A stretch of 64,000 bases of DNA from CBDCVA01 sp965222935 [NCBI: Candidatus Latescibacterota bacterium] (GTDB lineage Bacteria; Latescibacterota; CBDCVA01). The notes beneath the pieces were generated by a model. It was not told where the DNA came from and ran no database searches. It worked only from the letters and a program-made list of their open reading frames with translations. Positions 50,800 through 60,367 of this stretch are shown here, piece after piece; the first letter of the stretch is position 1, and every line of letters begins with the position of its first letter. Location: the NCBI GenBank assembly GCA_965222935.1, contig CBDCVA010000002.1:1922001-1986000 (forward strand), written 5' to 3'. The position numbers were made by a program, and so were the translations under genes.

Positions 50800-52517
50800 T
50801 GGGAGTGTTCGCCATAGCCATGGTCCTCTCGCTGATGGGGAGCGTTCCCGCCGGCGCCGAGCCGCCTCGTGCGGTCGAGGTGACGGGCCTGCCTGCCTGC
50901 CTGGAGAGGCGGGTGCGCGATGTCCTCCTCTTGTCGCCCGCCGGCGAGGCTGTCCAACACGCGCTGCGTACCGTGCGCGAGGCCGGCTACTGGCTGGCCC
51001 GGGTGCGCGACCGGACATGCCCGGGTCCCGATGGTGCCGAGACGTTCATTCTGGCGTTTGACCTCGGTGCCCGTGCGGCGGTGGGTCGGGTGAGCGTCCG
51101 TGGGGTCCACCGCGTTGATGCGGATCGCCTGGAAACGGTTCTCGCCGCTGATGGGGAGACGCCCTCTCAGGACTGGATCGAAGCGCGCATTCGGGCGCTA
51201 TTGCGCGTCTATGAGGCCGAGGGCTTCCCCTTTGCCAGCGCTGCACCGGCGGCTGTCCGCGCCACTCTGGACGGCCGCGTAGATGTGGACCTGGTCGTCG
51301 AGGAGGGGCCCTTCGTCGTCATGGATTCGGTACGTGTCGTCGGGAACACGCATACCCGCAATGCCGTCATCATCCGGGAACTGCGCCTGGGGCGGCGCTT
51401 TCGCTACACGGAGGCCCGCGCAGCCGCTGGGGTCGAGCGCTTGCGGCGCCTGCCCTTCCTGGCCGACGTGGGGGAACCGACCTTGAGCTATGACCCGGTG
51501 CGGCGCGTCGGCGTCTTCACCGTCCCTGTGGTTGAAGGGGGGGGCGGCTCGGCCCAGGGTGTGTTGGGCTACCAGCCGAGGCGCAGCGGGGTCGGTAAGC
51601 CGCTGTGGACTGGGCTGGTGGATCTTCGCCTGGCGAACCTGGCCGGTACGGGCCGCGCGCTGGCGCTGCGCTGGGAGCGGCTCGACGCTCAGGCAGCGGC
51701 CTTCGACCTGCGCTACACCGAGCCCTGGGTCATGGGCCTGCCCCTGACGCTGGAAGGGGATCTCCACCAGTGGGATCGCACCCGCTTCACGAAGACCGCC
51801 GCCGAGCTTCGAATCCGGACGCCGCTCACGCCCCGCTGGACGGCAGCGATGGGGCTGGGTTGGTCCAAGAGCATCCCCGATTCGCTGGGTGCGCTCCAGT
51901 TCGGTGAACCCAAGACGCGCGAACTGACCGCGGCGCTGGAGATGGACTACGACGCGCGCCTCGGCCCCCGCGACAACCCCACGGGCGGCTACTTCTACCG
52001 CGCACACCTGGAGGCCGGTCGAAGGCGGAGGTTGGCGCTTCCGGCCTTCGATATCACGAGCGCCCGAGCCAGTAAGGTGCTATACAGGCTGGACTTCGAC
52101 CATTTTCTCGGGGTTACGCCTCGCCAGGTTGTGGCCTTTGGGCTGCACCTGGCCGAAGTGGACGTCAGCCCCGAGCCCCTGGCGCTCTCCGACAAGCTGC
52201 GCATCGGCGGCGCCGGGAGTGTGCGGGGTTACCGACAAGACGAGTTCGTCGCCGCAGAACTGGGCTGGGTGGCTGTGGAGCACCGTCTCAGGCTGAGTCG
52301 GAACACCCGGCTTTTCGCTTTCCTCGACGCGGGTTACCTTGTGGATCGGACGGGTCACGGCGATGCGTTGATGCGAACGACCCGCTTCCTTCTTGGCTAT
52401 GGCCTTGGCGCTAGGCTCGAATCGCGCGCCGGCCTCGTCGGGCTCGATTTTGGCATCCCCCGTGGCGCTGCGCCTGCGGAAGGGAAGCTTCATTTGAGCG
52501 TCACCAATTTCCTGTGA
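50799..52517 (+). CDS. Omp85/BamA-TamA family outer-membrane protein
   Basis: 572 residues. ATG overlaps the previous stop (TGATG). A signal (MGVFAIAMVLSLMGSVPAGA) is followed by two POTRA domains (about 90-160 and 175-250; VDSVRVVGNTHTRNAVIIREL is the classic POTRA start). A 16-strand barrel carries the lid-loop motif RIGGAGSVRGYRQDEF (the VRGF/Y signature). The end LHLSVTNFL is a normal barrel terminus. It inserts barrel proteins or transports substrates. With only two POTRAs it resembles TamA or an FCB-type Omp85 rather than BamA. Confidence 0.88.
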   Translation: MGVFAIAMVLSLMGSVPAGAEPPRAVEVTGLPACLERRVRDVLLLSPAGEAVQHALRTVREAGYWLARVRDRTCPGPDGAETFILAFDLGARAAVGRVSVRGVHRVDADRLETVLAADGETPSQDWIEARIRALLRVYEAEGFPFASAAPAAVRATLDGRVDVDLVVEEGPFVVMDSVRVVGNTHTRNAVIIRELRLGRRFRYTEARAAAGVERLRRLPFLADVGEPTLSYDPVRRVGVFTVPVVEGGGGSAQGVLGYQPRRSGVGKPLWTGLVDLRLANLAGTGRALALRWERLDAQAAAFDLRYTEPWVMGLPLTLEGDLHQWDRTRFTKTAAELRIRTPLTPRWTAAMGLGWSKSIPDSLGALQFGEPKTRELTAALEMDYDARLGPRDNPTGGYFYRAHLEAGRRRRLALPAFDITSARASKVLYRLDFDHFLGVTPRQVVAFGLHLAEVDVSPEPLALSDKLRIGGAGSVRGYRQDEFVAAELGWVAVEHRLRLSRNTRLFAFLDAGYLVDRTGHGDALMRTTRFLLGYGLGARLESRAGLVGLDFGIPRGAAPAEGKLHLSVTNFL

Positions 52518-52557
52518 CACGAGTTCACGCCCAACCTTCGATGCACTGAGGCGAGCC

Positions 52558-55500
52558 ATGTCAGCCGATTTCGTTCACCTGCACAACCACACGACCTACA
52601 GCCTCCTCGACGGGGCCACGCGCATCGGCGACCTCGTGGAGGCCTGTACACGCGAGGGGATGCGAGCCTGCGCCATCACCGATCACGGCAACCTGTTCGG
52701 CGCCATTGAGTTCTACCAGGCTATGCAAGACGCTGGCCTGCGGCCGATCATCGGCTCGGAGGTCTACGTCGCGGTCAAGGATCGCCACTCGCGCGAGTCT
52801 GCCCGCGGTATCCAGGACGGCGCGCACCACTTCGTCCTGCTCGCCCGGAACGAGACGGGCTACAAGAACCTGATGAAGCTCTCATCCGCGAGCTTCATCG
52901 AGGGCTTCTACTACCATCCTAGGATCGACCGCGAGCTCCTCGAGGCGCATCATGAAGGGATCATCGCGCTTTCCGCCTGCCTGCGCGGCGAGGTGAACCA
53001 CCTCTTGATCCACGAGAGCTACGAGGGCGCGCGTGAGGCCGCAGCCGAACTGCGAGATCTCTTCGGCCCTGAGAATTTCTTCATCGAGCTCCAAGACCAC
53101 GGCATCCCCGACGAGCGGAAGATTCACGCGGACCTGATCAAGCTCGCCGGTGACCTGGGTGTTGGTCTTGTTGCCACTAACGACTGTCACTACCTCAAGC
53201 GCGATCACGCCCACTCCCACGAGGTGCTCCTCTGCATTCAGACGGGCAAGACCCTCCACGACCAGGACCGCCTCGTCTTCAGTGGGGAAGAGGCCTATGT
53301 AAAGTCCCCCCAGGAGATGCGCGAGCTCTTTGGGCACGTTCCCGAAGCGCTCCGGAACACCGTAGAAATCGCCGAACGATGCGAGCTCGAGATCGAGTTC
53401 GGCGCCTCCCCCCGCGTCGTCTTCACGCCGCCCGAGGGCTTCGCCACCAGCAGCGAATACCTGGCGCATCTTGCACAGGAAGGCCTCGTCGAGCGCTACG
53501 GCGAAGCCCCGCCCTCCGAGGCGCGGGCGCGGCTGGAGACCGAGCTCGGCGTCATCGGACAGATGGGCCTGTCGGACTACTTCCTGACCATCTGGGACCT
53601 CGTCCGCGAGGCCAAGGTGCGAAACATCCCCGTCGGTCCGGGACGCGGCTCGGCTGCGGGCTGCCTGGTCTCCTACGTGCTGGGCACGACGAGCCTGGAC
53701 CCATTGACGTACGGCCTCTTCTTCGAGCGCTTCGTCAACCCCGAGCGGCTGGAACCCCCCGATTTTGACATCGACCTCGCCGACCGCGATCGCGGCCAGA
53801 TGATTGACTACGTGGTCCAGAAGTACGGCGCTGAGAACGTCGCGCAGATTATCACCTTCGGCACCATGGCCGCCAAGGGCGTCATCCGCGACGTCGGCCG
53901 CGCGCTGGGCATGCCCTACGGCGATGTGGACCGCATCGCCAGGCTCGTCCCCGGCCAGATCGGCATCACGCTGGACCGCGCGATGGAGATGGTGCCCGAG
54001 CTGCGGCAGCTATCGGTGGGCGGCGGCCCCGAGGCCCGGCTCCTCGAGCACGCCCGCATCCTCGAGGGCCTGGCGAGGCACGCTTCCACCCACGCCGCCG
54101 GGGTGGTCATCGCGCCCGAGGGGCTCGATAACTACGTGCCCCTCTATAAACCTAGCCGCTCCGACGAGGTCATGACCCAGTACTCGATGAACCACGTCAT
54201 GGCCCTGGGTCTGCTCAAGATCGACTTCCTCGGTCTGCGCACCCTCACGGTGATCGAGGACGCCGCAGCCATGATTCGCGTGCGGGAACCTGGTTTCGAC
54301 CCCGACCATATCCCTCTCGACGATGCGCCGACCTTTGCCATGGTGGGTCGCGGCGAGACGGTGGGCATCTTCCAGTTCGAGTCGAGCGGGATGCGTGAGT
54401 ACCTGCGCAAGCTCAAGCCCGATTCCCTCGAAGACATGATCGCCATGAACGCCCTCTATCGTCCAGGACCCATGGCACGAATCGACGAGTACATCGCCCG
54501 CAAGCGCGATCCGAAGCTCGTCACCTACGATCATCCGCTACTCGAGCCTATCCTGGAGGAGACCTACGGCATCATCGTCTACCAGGAGCAGGTGATGCGG
54601 ATCGCCAGCGTGCTCGCCGGCTTTTCCCTGGGCGAGGCCGACGTTCTGCGTAAGGCCATGGGTAAGAAGCAGCGCGATCTCATGGCCAAGATGCGCGACC
54701 GCTTCATGGAGGGCTGCCGCGAGCGCGATGTGGATGAGCAGACGGCCCGGCGGATCTTCGACGCGATGGAGGTCTTCAGCGGCTACGGGTTCAACAAAAG
54801 CCACAGCGCGCCCTACGCCTACCTCGCTTATCAGACCGCTTACCTCAAGGCCAACTACCCCGCCGAATTCCTGGCCGCGAGTCTCACCAGCGAAACCGAC
54901 AACACAGACCGCGTCGGCGTCTTGGTGCAGGAGGGGCACCGCATGGGGCTTGCGCTTTTGCCGCCCGATGTCAACAAGAGCCGAGCTAAGTTCGCCGTCG
55001 AGGACGGGACGATCCGCTACGGTCTGGCGGCGGTGCGCAACGTCGGTGCTGGCCTCGCCGAATCGGTCATCGCCGCGCGGGAGAGCGGGGAGCCTTTCGC
55101 ATCGCTGGTGGACCTGTGTAAACGCGCGGACCTGCGTCTCTTGAACAAGCGCGCGCTCGAGAGCCTGATCTATGCCGGCGCATTGGATGGCCTGGGCGGT
55201 CACAGGCGCCAGCTCGTTGATGCGGTGGGGGCTGCCCTGAGTGCCGCGCAGGCTTCCCAGCGAGCGCCCAGTCAGATTGACCTCTTCGGTGCCGACGGAG
55301 CTGCTGCTGCGCTCGTCCCGGTAGCAGACCTGCCCCAGGTCGAGCCTATGAGCGCCCTCGAAACGCTGGAGAAAGAGAAGGAAGCGCTGGGCTTCTACCT
55401 TTCGGGTCATCCGCTGGATACCTACTACATGGAACTCTCCGAGTTGACGACGCACGCCCTCGCCGCGCTCAATGGAGCGGCGGACGGCGGAACGGCCATC

Positions 55501-55989
55501 GTTGGCGGCAGGGTGACCCAGTTGCGAGAGGTCCGGGATCGGTCTGACCAACTCATGGCTTTTTTCACACTGGAGGACTTCACGGGCTCGGCTGAGGTCG
55601 TCATCTTTTCGCGCGACTATGCGCCTTACCAGTTCGTCGTCATGCCCGATGCCCACCTGATTGTCGAGGGACGAATCCGGCGACGCGATGAGGGATCACC
55701 CAGCGTCGTCGCTGAGCGCATCTGGCCGCTGGAGCAGGTACGCGAGAAGCTCGCCGGAGCGCTCAACCTCCGCCTCTTGCCGCTCGACCTCGACGCCGAA
55801 GCCTGCCGCGCGATTGAGAACAAACTCCAGAGCTACCCCGGTGACCGTGAGATAGCGGTCGTCCTCCACGTCCCCGACGATGGCGGACCCGACCTCGCCC
55901 TCAGGACGCGCTGCCGCCTGAGCCTGGACGATGCGCTCCTCGACGACCTCAAGAAGCTCGACCTCATCACGGACGTATGGATATCGTAA
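52558..55989 (+). CDS. dnaE: DNA polymerase III alpha subunit DnaE
   Basis: 1143 residues. PHP domain (1-280) starts HLHNHTTYSLLDGA. The polymerase core contains VGPGRGSAAGCLVSYVLG and the active-site PPDFDIDLADRDR. The thumb region has NKSHSAPYAYLAYQTAYLKA. The tandem helix-hairpin-helix is near VDLCKRADLRLLNKRALESL and the C-terminal OB fold (about 980-1060) begins TAIVGGRVTQLREVRD. Residues 900-935 carry a beta-clamp-binding QIDLF-like motif. It is a typical DnaE1 replicative polymerase. GAGGCGAGCC precedes the ATG. Confidence 0.96.
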   Translation: MSADFVHLHNHTTYSLLDGATRIGDLVEACTREGMRACAITDHGNLFGAIEFYQAMQDAGLRPIIGSEVYVAVKDRHSRESARGIQDGAHHFVLLARNETGYKNLMKLSSASFIEGFYYHPRIDRELLEAHHEGIIALSACLRGEVNHLLIHESYEGAREAAAELRDLFGPENFFIELQDHGIPDERKIHADLIKLAGDLGVGLVATNDCHYLKRDHAHSHEVLLCIQTGKTLHDQDRLVFSGEEAYVKSPQEMRELFGHVPEALRNTVEIAERCELEIEFGASPRVVFTPPEGFATSSEYLAHLAQEGLVERYGEAPPSEARARLETELGVIGQMGLSDYFLTIWDLVREAKVRNIPVGPGRGSAAGCLVSYVLGTTSLDPLTYGLFFERFVNPERLEPPDFDIDLADRDRGQMIDYVVQKYGAENVAQIITFGTMAAKGVIRDVGRALGMPYGDVDRIARLVPGQIGITLDRAMEMVPELRQLSVGGGPEARLLEHARILEGLARHASTHAAGVVIAPEGLDNYVPLYKPSRSDEVMTQYSMNHVMALGLLKIDFLGLRTLTVIEDAAAMIRVREPGFDPDHIPLDDAPTFAMVGRGETVGIFQFESSGMREYLRKLKPDSLEDMIAMNALYRPGPMARIDEYIARKRDPKLVTYDHPLLEPILEETYGIIVYQEQVMRIASVLAGFSLGEADVLRKAMGKKQRDLMAKMRDRFMEGCRERDVDEQTARRIFDAMEVFSGYGFNKSHSAPYAYLAYQTAYLKANYPAEFLAASLTSETDNTDRVGVLVQEGHRMGLALLPPDVNKSRAKFAVEDGTIRYGLAAVRNVGAGLAESVIAARESGEPFASLVDLCKRADLRLLNKRALESLIYAGALDGLGGHRRQLVDAVGAALSAAQASQRAPSQIDLFGADGAAAALVPVADLPQVEPMSALETLEKEKEALGFYLSGHPLDTYYMELSELTTHALAALNGAADGGTAIVGGRVTQLREVRDRSDQLMAFFTLEDFTGSAEVVIFSRDYAPYQFVVMPDAHLIVEGRIRRRDEGSPSVVAERIWPLEQVREKLAGALNLRLLPLDLDAEACRAIENKLQSYPGDREIAVVLHVPDDGGPDLALRTRCRLSLDDALLDDLKKLDLITDVWIS

Positions 55990-56019
55990 GCAGAACAATC
56001 TCACCATCCGGGGCACACT

Positions 56020-56703
56020 GTGGACAGCGACTTGAAGCGTAGCATGCTCGAGTACTATGAACAGCGGGCTCCGGAGTACGAGGAGATATATACCTTTGAA
56101 AAAGGGCCAGCTTCGACTTCAGACCCAGACGTATACCGGGCTGAGATCCAGGTTCTATCGGAGTTGGTTGCTCGGTACTGTCATGGGACGCTCATCGATA
56201 TTGCCTGCGGCACAGGATTCTGGTTACCGCATTATGCACGAGGCTGCTCGGCGATGACGCTGGTAGACCAGTCCGAGAGTATGCTTTCCATCTGTAGGCG
56301 GAAGGCGGAATCCTCTAGAGTCGAGCGGAACTGCGAGTTTTGCTGCGTCGATGTCTTAAGGCACGGGTTTCCGCACGGCTCGTATGATTGCGCGCTCGTG
56401 GGATTCCTCCTCAGCCACCTCACCGATGAGCAGACCGGAGCGTTCTTTGAGGCTCTGAAAGCCGTTCTGAAACCCGATGGCCGATTCCTGGTCCTGGATT
56501 CGATCTGGAGCACCGAGCAAGCCAGGACGCGGCAAAAGCGCGGGAGGGAGCAGCGGATTCTGAATGATGGTCGTAGGTTCGATATCTATAAACGGTACTT
56601 CGACGCAAGCGATCTTGAGAAGATGCAGAGCCAGTACGGCCTCTATCTCCCGGTGGTTCACCAGGGCCACGTCTTCATCGGGGGGATTGGGCGTTTCATC
56701 TAG
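56020..56703 (+). CDS. SAM-dependent methyltransferase, AT-richer
   Basis: 227 residues. Motif I is TLIDIACGTGFWLPHYA, motif II acidic residue in MTLVDQSESML, then CALVGFLLSHL and VLKPDGRFLVLDS. The N-terminal MLEYYEQRAPEYEEIY is shared with UbiE-like enzymes. Substrate unknown. Codon use is visibly less GC-biased than in dnaE and the peptidase beside it, suggesting transfer. GTG start has only a weak ribosome binding site. Confidence 0.82.
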   Translation: MDSDLKRSMLEYYEQRAPEYEEIYTFEKGPASTSDPDVYRAEIQVLSELVARYCHGTLIDIACGTGFWLPHYARGCSAMTLVDQSESMLSICRRKAESSRVERNCEFCCVDVLRHGFPHGSYDCALVGFLLSHLTDEQTGAFFEALKAVLKPDGRFLVLDSIWSTEQARTRQKRGREQRILNDGRRFDIYKRYFDASDLEKMQSQYGLYLPVVHQGHVFIGGIGRFI

Positions 56704-56735
56704 GGCCCCAGCGTGGATTCGGGGTATCGCCGCTG

Positions 56736-58811
56736 ATGCGCAATAGAACGATCTGGGTGTATCTCCGCCGCTTCCGTCCTCTCAACCGCTTTGCTCTGAT
56801 CTTCATTCTCGCTGCGATGCTATCCCCCTCCCTCGCCGCCTCGCAGGACCTCGTCCGCGTCCCCTGGCGCGACGCCTTCGATCTGCGTGCTCTCGACGCC
56901 CTGGGCCTCGACATCCGCTTTGTCGGTCGGGGGGAGGTTCTCGTCTCTTGCGGTCCGGAGGACGCCAGCCGCATCCGCGCGCTGGGCCTGGCTGCGCAGC
57001 CCCTGGATACAGAGCGCTCCGATGAGCAGTACGTCATCGGCCTTCCCGACCACGTCCATGCGGCCGCACCACCGCCCTCAGTCCGCCCGATCCACCAAGC
57101 CAAAGCCTACGCCATCCTCGCTGCCCCTCACGATGTTCTCGCCGGGCTTCCGGCGTCATGCGGCTGGGCGCTTGCGGAATTGCCCCACGGCGTGAGCGTC
57201 CGCTCCTGGCTCGCCGACCCTGCGGCCAAGCGCTTGCGCGTCCGGGAGCGGCAGTCTCAGGTTGAGGGCCTGATCGCAGCCGTGAGCACCGACCGCATCC
57301 GAGCCGACATCGAAGCCCTGGTCTATTTCGACCCGTCGATTCCCTACGACAACGCACCCTCCAACTTGCGGACCCGCTACGCCCGCCGCGTGGGCGAATC
57401 CGACGATGGCGCCGACCGCGCTGCCCGTTACCTCCTCGAAGGGCTACGCGAGGCTCTTGGCCCCGACGCTGATGCGCGCCTTGAGCCCTTCCAGCACAGC
57501 CCCGAGGAGCCGGAGATGAAAAATATCGTTGCGGTCCAGCCGGGCACCGATCCCGCCGCAGGCCACTACATCCTGTGCGGCCATTACGACTCAATCGTCA
57601 GCCCCACACGCTTCGAATGGGACTGGCGGACGGAGCCGGCCCCCGGCGCGGACGACAACGCCACGGGCGTCGCGGCCATTCTGGAGGCGGCCCGCATCTT
57701 GGCTCCGCTGGAATTTGCCTGGGGGATCAAGTACATTCTCTTCAGCGGTGAGGAACTGCGCCTTTGGGGCAGCCGGGCGTACACTGAAGCCGCCCGGGCC
57801 CACGGCGACCGCATCCTGGGCGCGTTCAACTTGGACATGCTCGGCTACAACAACTTCCACGATGTGGTGGACGTCACGGGCAACCCCGCATCGCGCCACC
57901 TTGTGGAGCTTATGCGCGAGACCAATCAGGTCTACGACCTGGGCATACGCTTGTTCCCGCGCGAGAGGGAGGTCTTGCCCAACAGCGACCACTGGCAGTT
58001 CTGGGTCCACGGCTTCGATGCTGTCATGATTTCCGAGCACGTCACACCTCAACAAAACGGCCAGGAGTTGGATTCACGCGGCCTCCCCTACTTCCACGCC
58101 AACCGGCAGTTCCACAGCCTCGCCGACGTGGCCGATAGCCTCAACTGGCGCCTACTCACCAAGGATGTCCAGCTCGTCGTCGCGGCACTGGGTCAGTTCG
58201 CCGAAGCGGTCGAGCCCGCCGATCTCGCCCTTTACCCGGGTGATCTGAAGGTCGGCGAGGGTGGGCGAATCGCGATCACCATCCACAACCTCGCGGGTGG
58301 CGGCGTGAGCGGACCGGTCGCGCTGGAGCTCGCGGACTGCAGCTTGGACAGCGCGAGCTGTCGCCCAGTGTGGAGCGGGGAGGTCACAGGCGGCATCCCA
58401 GCGGGGGGCGCGGCCGTGGTGGAGGTAGATACCGACACCATTGGCAAGGTCTTGTTCCGTGCCACGGTCGATTCCGATGGCGCTTTATCTGACGGTGCCC
58501 GCGGCAACAATGTCGCGTACATCCTGGCGACAGTGCTCCCCGAGGCTGGCGTGACGGTCTTCCCCAACCCGTACGTGGTCAACCAGGCTGGGGCGCCGGG
58601 GATCACGTTCCTGGGCGTCCGCGACGATAGCGCTCTCTCGATCTACAGCGCCGCGGGCGAGCTTGTCTGGCGAAGCGAAGCGCGCCGCGGCGAGATCATC
58701 TGGAACTTGGCCAACCGGTCCGGTTTCTTGGTGGGTACGGGCACCTATGTCTACCGCGCTACCGACCGAAGCGGTGCTCGCGTCGAAGGCAAGCTCGCTG
58801 TCATTCGGTAG
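56736..58811 (+). CDS. Secreted M28 metallopeptidase with FlgD-like C-terminal tail
   Basis: 691 residues. Signal peptide (RFALIFILAAMLSPSLAAS). Middle M28 domain: zinc ligands His283 (LCGHYDS), Asp306 (APGADDNATGVAAI), Glu339/Glu340 (FSGEELRLWGS), Asp367 (FNLDMLGYN) and a later His near 465. Residues 490-590 look like a CARDB-type fold. The end (VTVFPNPYVVNQAG, DDSALSIYSAAGELVW, GTYVYRATDRSG, VEGKLAVIR) is the FlgD-Ig/type IX-like C-terminal pattern common in FCB bacteria. It is an aminopeptidase or carboxypeptidase acting outside the cell. Confidence 0.88.
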   Translation: MRNRTIWVYLRRFRPLNRFALIFILAAMLSPSLAASQDLVRVPWRDAFDLRALDALGLDIRFVGRGEVLVSCGPEDASRIRALGLAAQPLDTERSDEQYVIGLPDHVHAAAPPPSVRPIHQAKAYAILAAPHDVLAGLPASCGWALAELPHGVSVRSWLADPAAKRLRVRERQSQVEGLIAAVSTDRIRADIEALVYFDPSIPYDNAPSNLRTRYARRVGESDDGADRAARYLLEGLREALGPDADARLEPFQHSPEEPEMKNIVAVQPGTDPAAGHYILCGHYDSIVSPTRFEWDWRTEPAPGADDNATGVAAILEAARILAPLEFAWGIKYILFSGEELRLWGSRAYTEAARAHGDRILGAFNLDMLGYNNFHDVVDVTGNPASRHLVELMRETNQVYDLGIRLFPREREVLPNSDHWQFWVHGFDAVMISEHVTPQQNGQELDSRGLPYFHANRQFHSLADVADSLNWRLLTKDVQLVVAALGQFAEAVEPADLALYPGDLKVGEGGRIAITIHNLAGGGVSGPVALELADCSLDSASCRPVWSGEVTGGIPAGGAAVVEVDTDTIGKVLFRATVDSDGALSDGARGNNVAYILATVLPEAGVTVFPNPYVVNQAGAPGITFLGVRDDSALSIYSAAGELVWRSEARRGEIIWNLANRSGFLVGTGTYVYRATDRSGARVEGKLAVIR

Positions 58812-58815
58812 GGCC

Positions 58816-59616
58816 GTGACAACACAGCGTCCGATCGTCACCCTGGCGACAGACTTCGGCACCTCCGACGGCTACGTCGGCGCGGTGAAAGGCATCATCC
58901 TCGCGCGCTGCCCTGAGGCTCAGATCATGGACGTGACGCACGAGATCCCACGGGGCGATAGCAGGGCCGCAGCTTTTGCGCTTACGGTCTACTGGCGGTC
59001 CTATCCGCCGGGGACCGTCCACCTCGTCGTTGTGGACCCCGGCGTGGGTACCGATCGCGTCCCGCTGGCTTTGCGCGTTGGCGAGTGGTGGGGCGTCGGA
59101 CCCGAAAACGGCGTCTTCGATCTCGTCACCCGTGAAGCAGATGGTGTCCAGGCGGTGGCGCTCGACCCCGGAAGCGTCGCGCCTGGGCCTGTATCCGCTA
59201 CGTTCCACGGCCGCGATCTGTTCGCTCCATCCGCAGCGGCTCTGGCGTCCGGACGATCGCTCACCGATCTAGGCGAACCCCACGCCTACACCCCCCATCT
59301 CTGCTTCCCTGAACCCTTGCGGGTGAACGGCGGCTTGCGCGGTGAGGTGATTCACGCCGATCGCTTCGGGAACCTGATCACAAACCTCAGGCGCGGCGTG
59401 CTCGACGCGCTGGGGCCGCCCCAGCGGCTTGTTGTCACTTGCGCCGGTCGCACGCTTCCGGTGTGCAGAACGTACGGTGACGTGAATTCGGGCGCGCTCT
59501 TGGCGCTGATCGATTCGAGCGAGCTGCTGGAGATCGCCCAGAGCAGCGGCTCGGCCGCCGAAGTCCTCGGGGTCGGGCGCGGCGCGCCCGTGGAGGTGAA
59601 GGTTCGTGGTGGGTGA
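58816..59616 (+). CDS. SAM hydroxide adenosyltransferase (DUF62 family)
   Basis: 266 residues from GTG 58816, 4 nt past the peptidase stop. VTLATDFGTSDGYVGAVKG starts the fold of SAM-hydrolysing and halogenating enzymes (fluorinase, SalL). Other conserved segments are DVTHEIPRGDSRAAAFAL, LVVVDPGVGTDR, FHGRDLFAPSAA and HADRFGNLITNL. The RxGH-type residues expected of the hydrolase branch, rather than halogenase-specific loops, point to SAM hydrolysis to adenosine and methionine. It is the first gene of an overlapping run ending in bacillithiol synthesis. Confidence 0.9.
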   Translation: MTTQRPIVTLATDFGTSDGYVGAVKGIILARCPEAQIMDVTHEIPRGDSRAAAFALTVYWRSYPPGTVHLVVVDPGVGTDRVPLALRVGEWWGVGPENGVFDLVTREADGVQAVALDPGSVAPGPVSATFHGRDLFAPSAAALASGRSLTDLGEPHAYTPHLCFPEPLRVNGGLRGEVIHADRFGNLITNLRRGVLDALGPPQRLVVTCAGRTLPVCRTYGDVNSGALLALIDSSELLEIAQSSGSAAEVLGVGRGAPVEVKVRGG

Positions 59617-60367
59617 GAGCGCCTGGTACCTGGAGGCTTTTCGCCTCGACTACCGCGATGTCTACAGCCATCGCGACGTGTCCGAAGCGCGTCGCCAGCT
59701 CGATTTCTTCGAGGCGAAAATCGATCTCCCGGACGGGGCGGTGGTCTTGGACCTGGGCTGCGGTATGGGCCGCCATTCGGCGGAGCTGGCTCGGAGGAGC
59801 TACGTGCCGGTCGGCTTGGAACTCTTCGCCGAAAGGCTCCGCGAGGCGCACGTGGCCGTCGGAGAGGCGGGCGGAACCCCCCGGTCCATTCGAGCCGACA
59901 TGCGCCGCATTCCCCTGCGCGGGGGCTTGGATGCGGTCGTGAGCTTTTTCACCAGCTTCGGCTACTTTGTGGCCGACGCCGAGAACGCTGATGTCTTGCG
60001 TGAGGTCGGGCGCGTCCTGCGGCCGGGCGGCCGTTTTCTCCTGGATTACCTCAACCGCGAGCAGGTCATCCGCAGCCTGGTCCCGCAGAACACTTCCGAA
60101 CGTGATGGCGTGACGATCCATCAGGAACGCTGGGTGGATATCCGTCGCGGGCGGGTCGAGAAGCAGGTGACGCTCGAGCGCGACGGCGATCGTCGGGGCT
60201 ACGCCGAGTCCGTACGCATGTTCACGCTGCCGGAACTGGAGGTGATGCTGGACGCGGCGGGACTGACCGTGGACGCCGTCCACGGTGATTTTGACGGCCA
60301 GCCCCTGACGCTGGATAGCCCCCGCGTCATCGTCCTGGCGAGCAAACGGGAGACCTCACCACCATGA
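59606..60367 (+). CDS. SAM-dependent methyltransferase upstream of bshC
   Basis: 253 residues. Motif I is VVLDLGCGMGRHSAELA, acidic motif in VGLELFAERL, then DAVVSFFTSFGYF and VLRPGGRFLLDYLN. GTG start overlaps the DUF62 gene by 11 nt; its stop overlaps bshC (ATGA). That coupling suggests it acts in the same pathway. In green sulfur bacteria bacillithiol is N-methylated by a SAM-dependent methyltransferase. This gene is a candidate for the same step. Sequence alone cannot identify its substrate. Confidence 0.85.
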   Translation: MVGESAWYLEAFRLDYRDVYSHRDVSEARRQLDFFEAKIDLPDGAVVLDLGCGMGRHSAELARRSYVPVGLELFAERLREAHVAVGEAGGTPRSIRADMRRIPLRGGLDAVVSFFTSFGYFVADAENADVLREVGRVLRPGGRFLLDYLNREQVIRSLVPQNTSERDGVTIHQERWVDIRRGRVEKQVTLERDGDRRGYAESVRMFTLPELEVMLDAAGLTVDAVHGDFDGQPLTLDSPRVIVLASKRETSPP

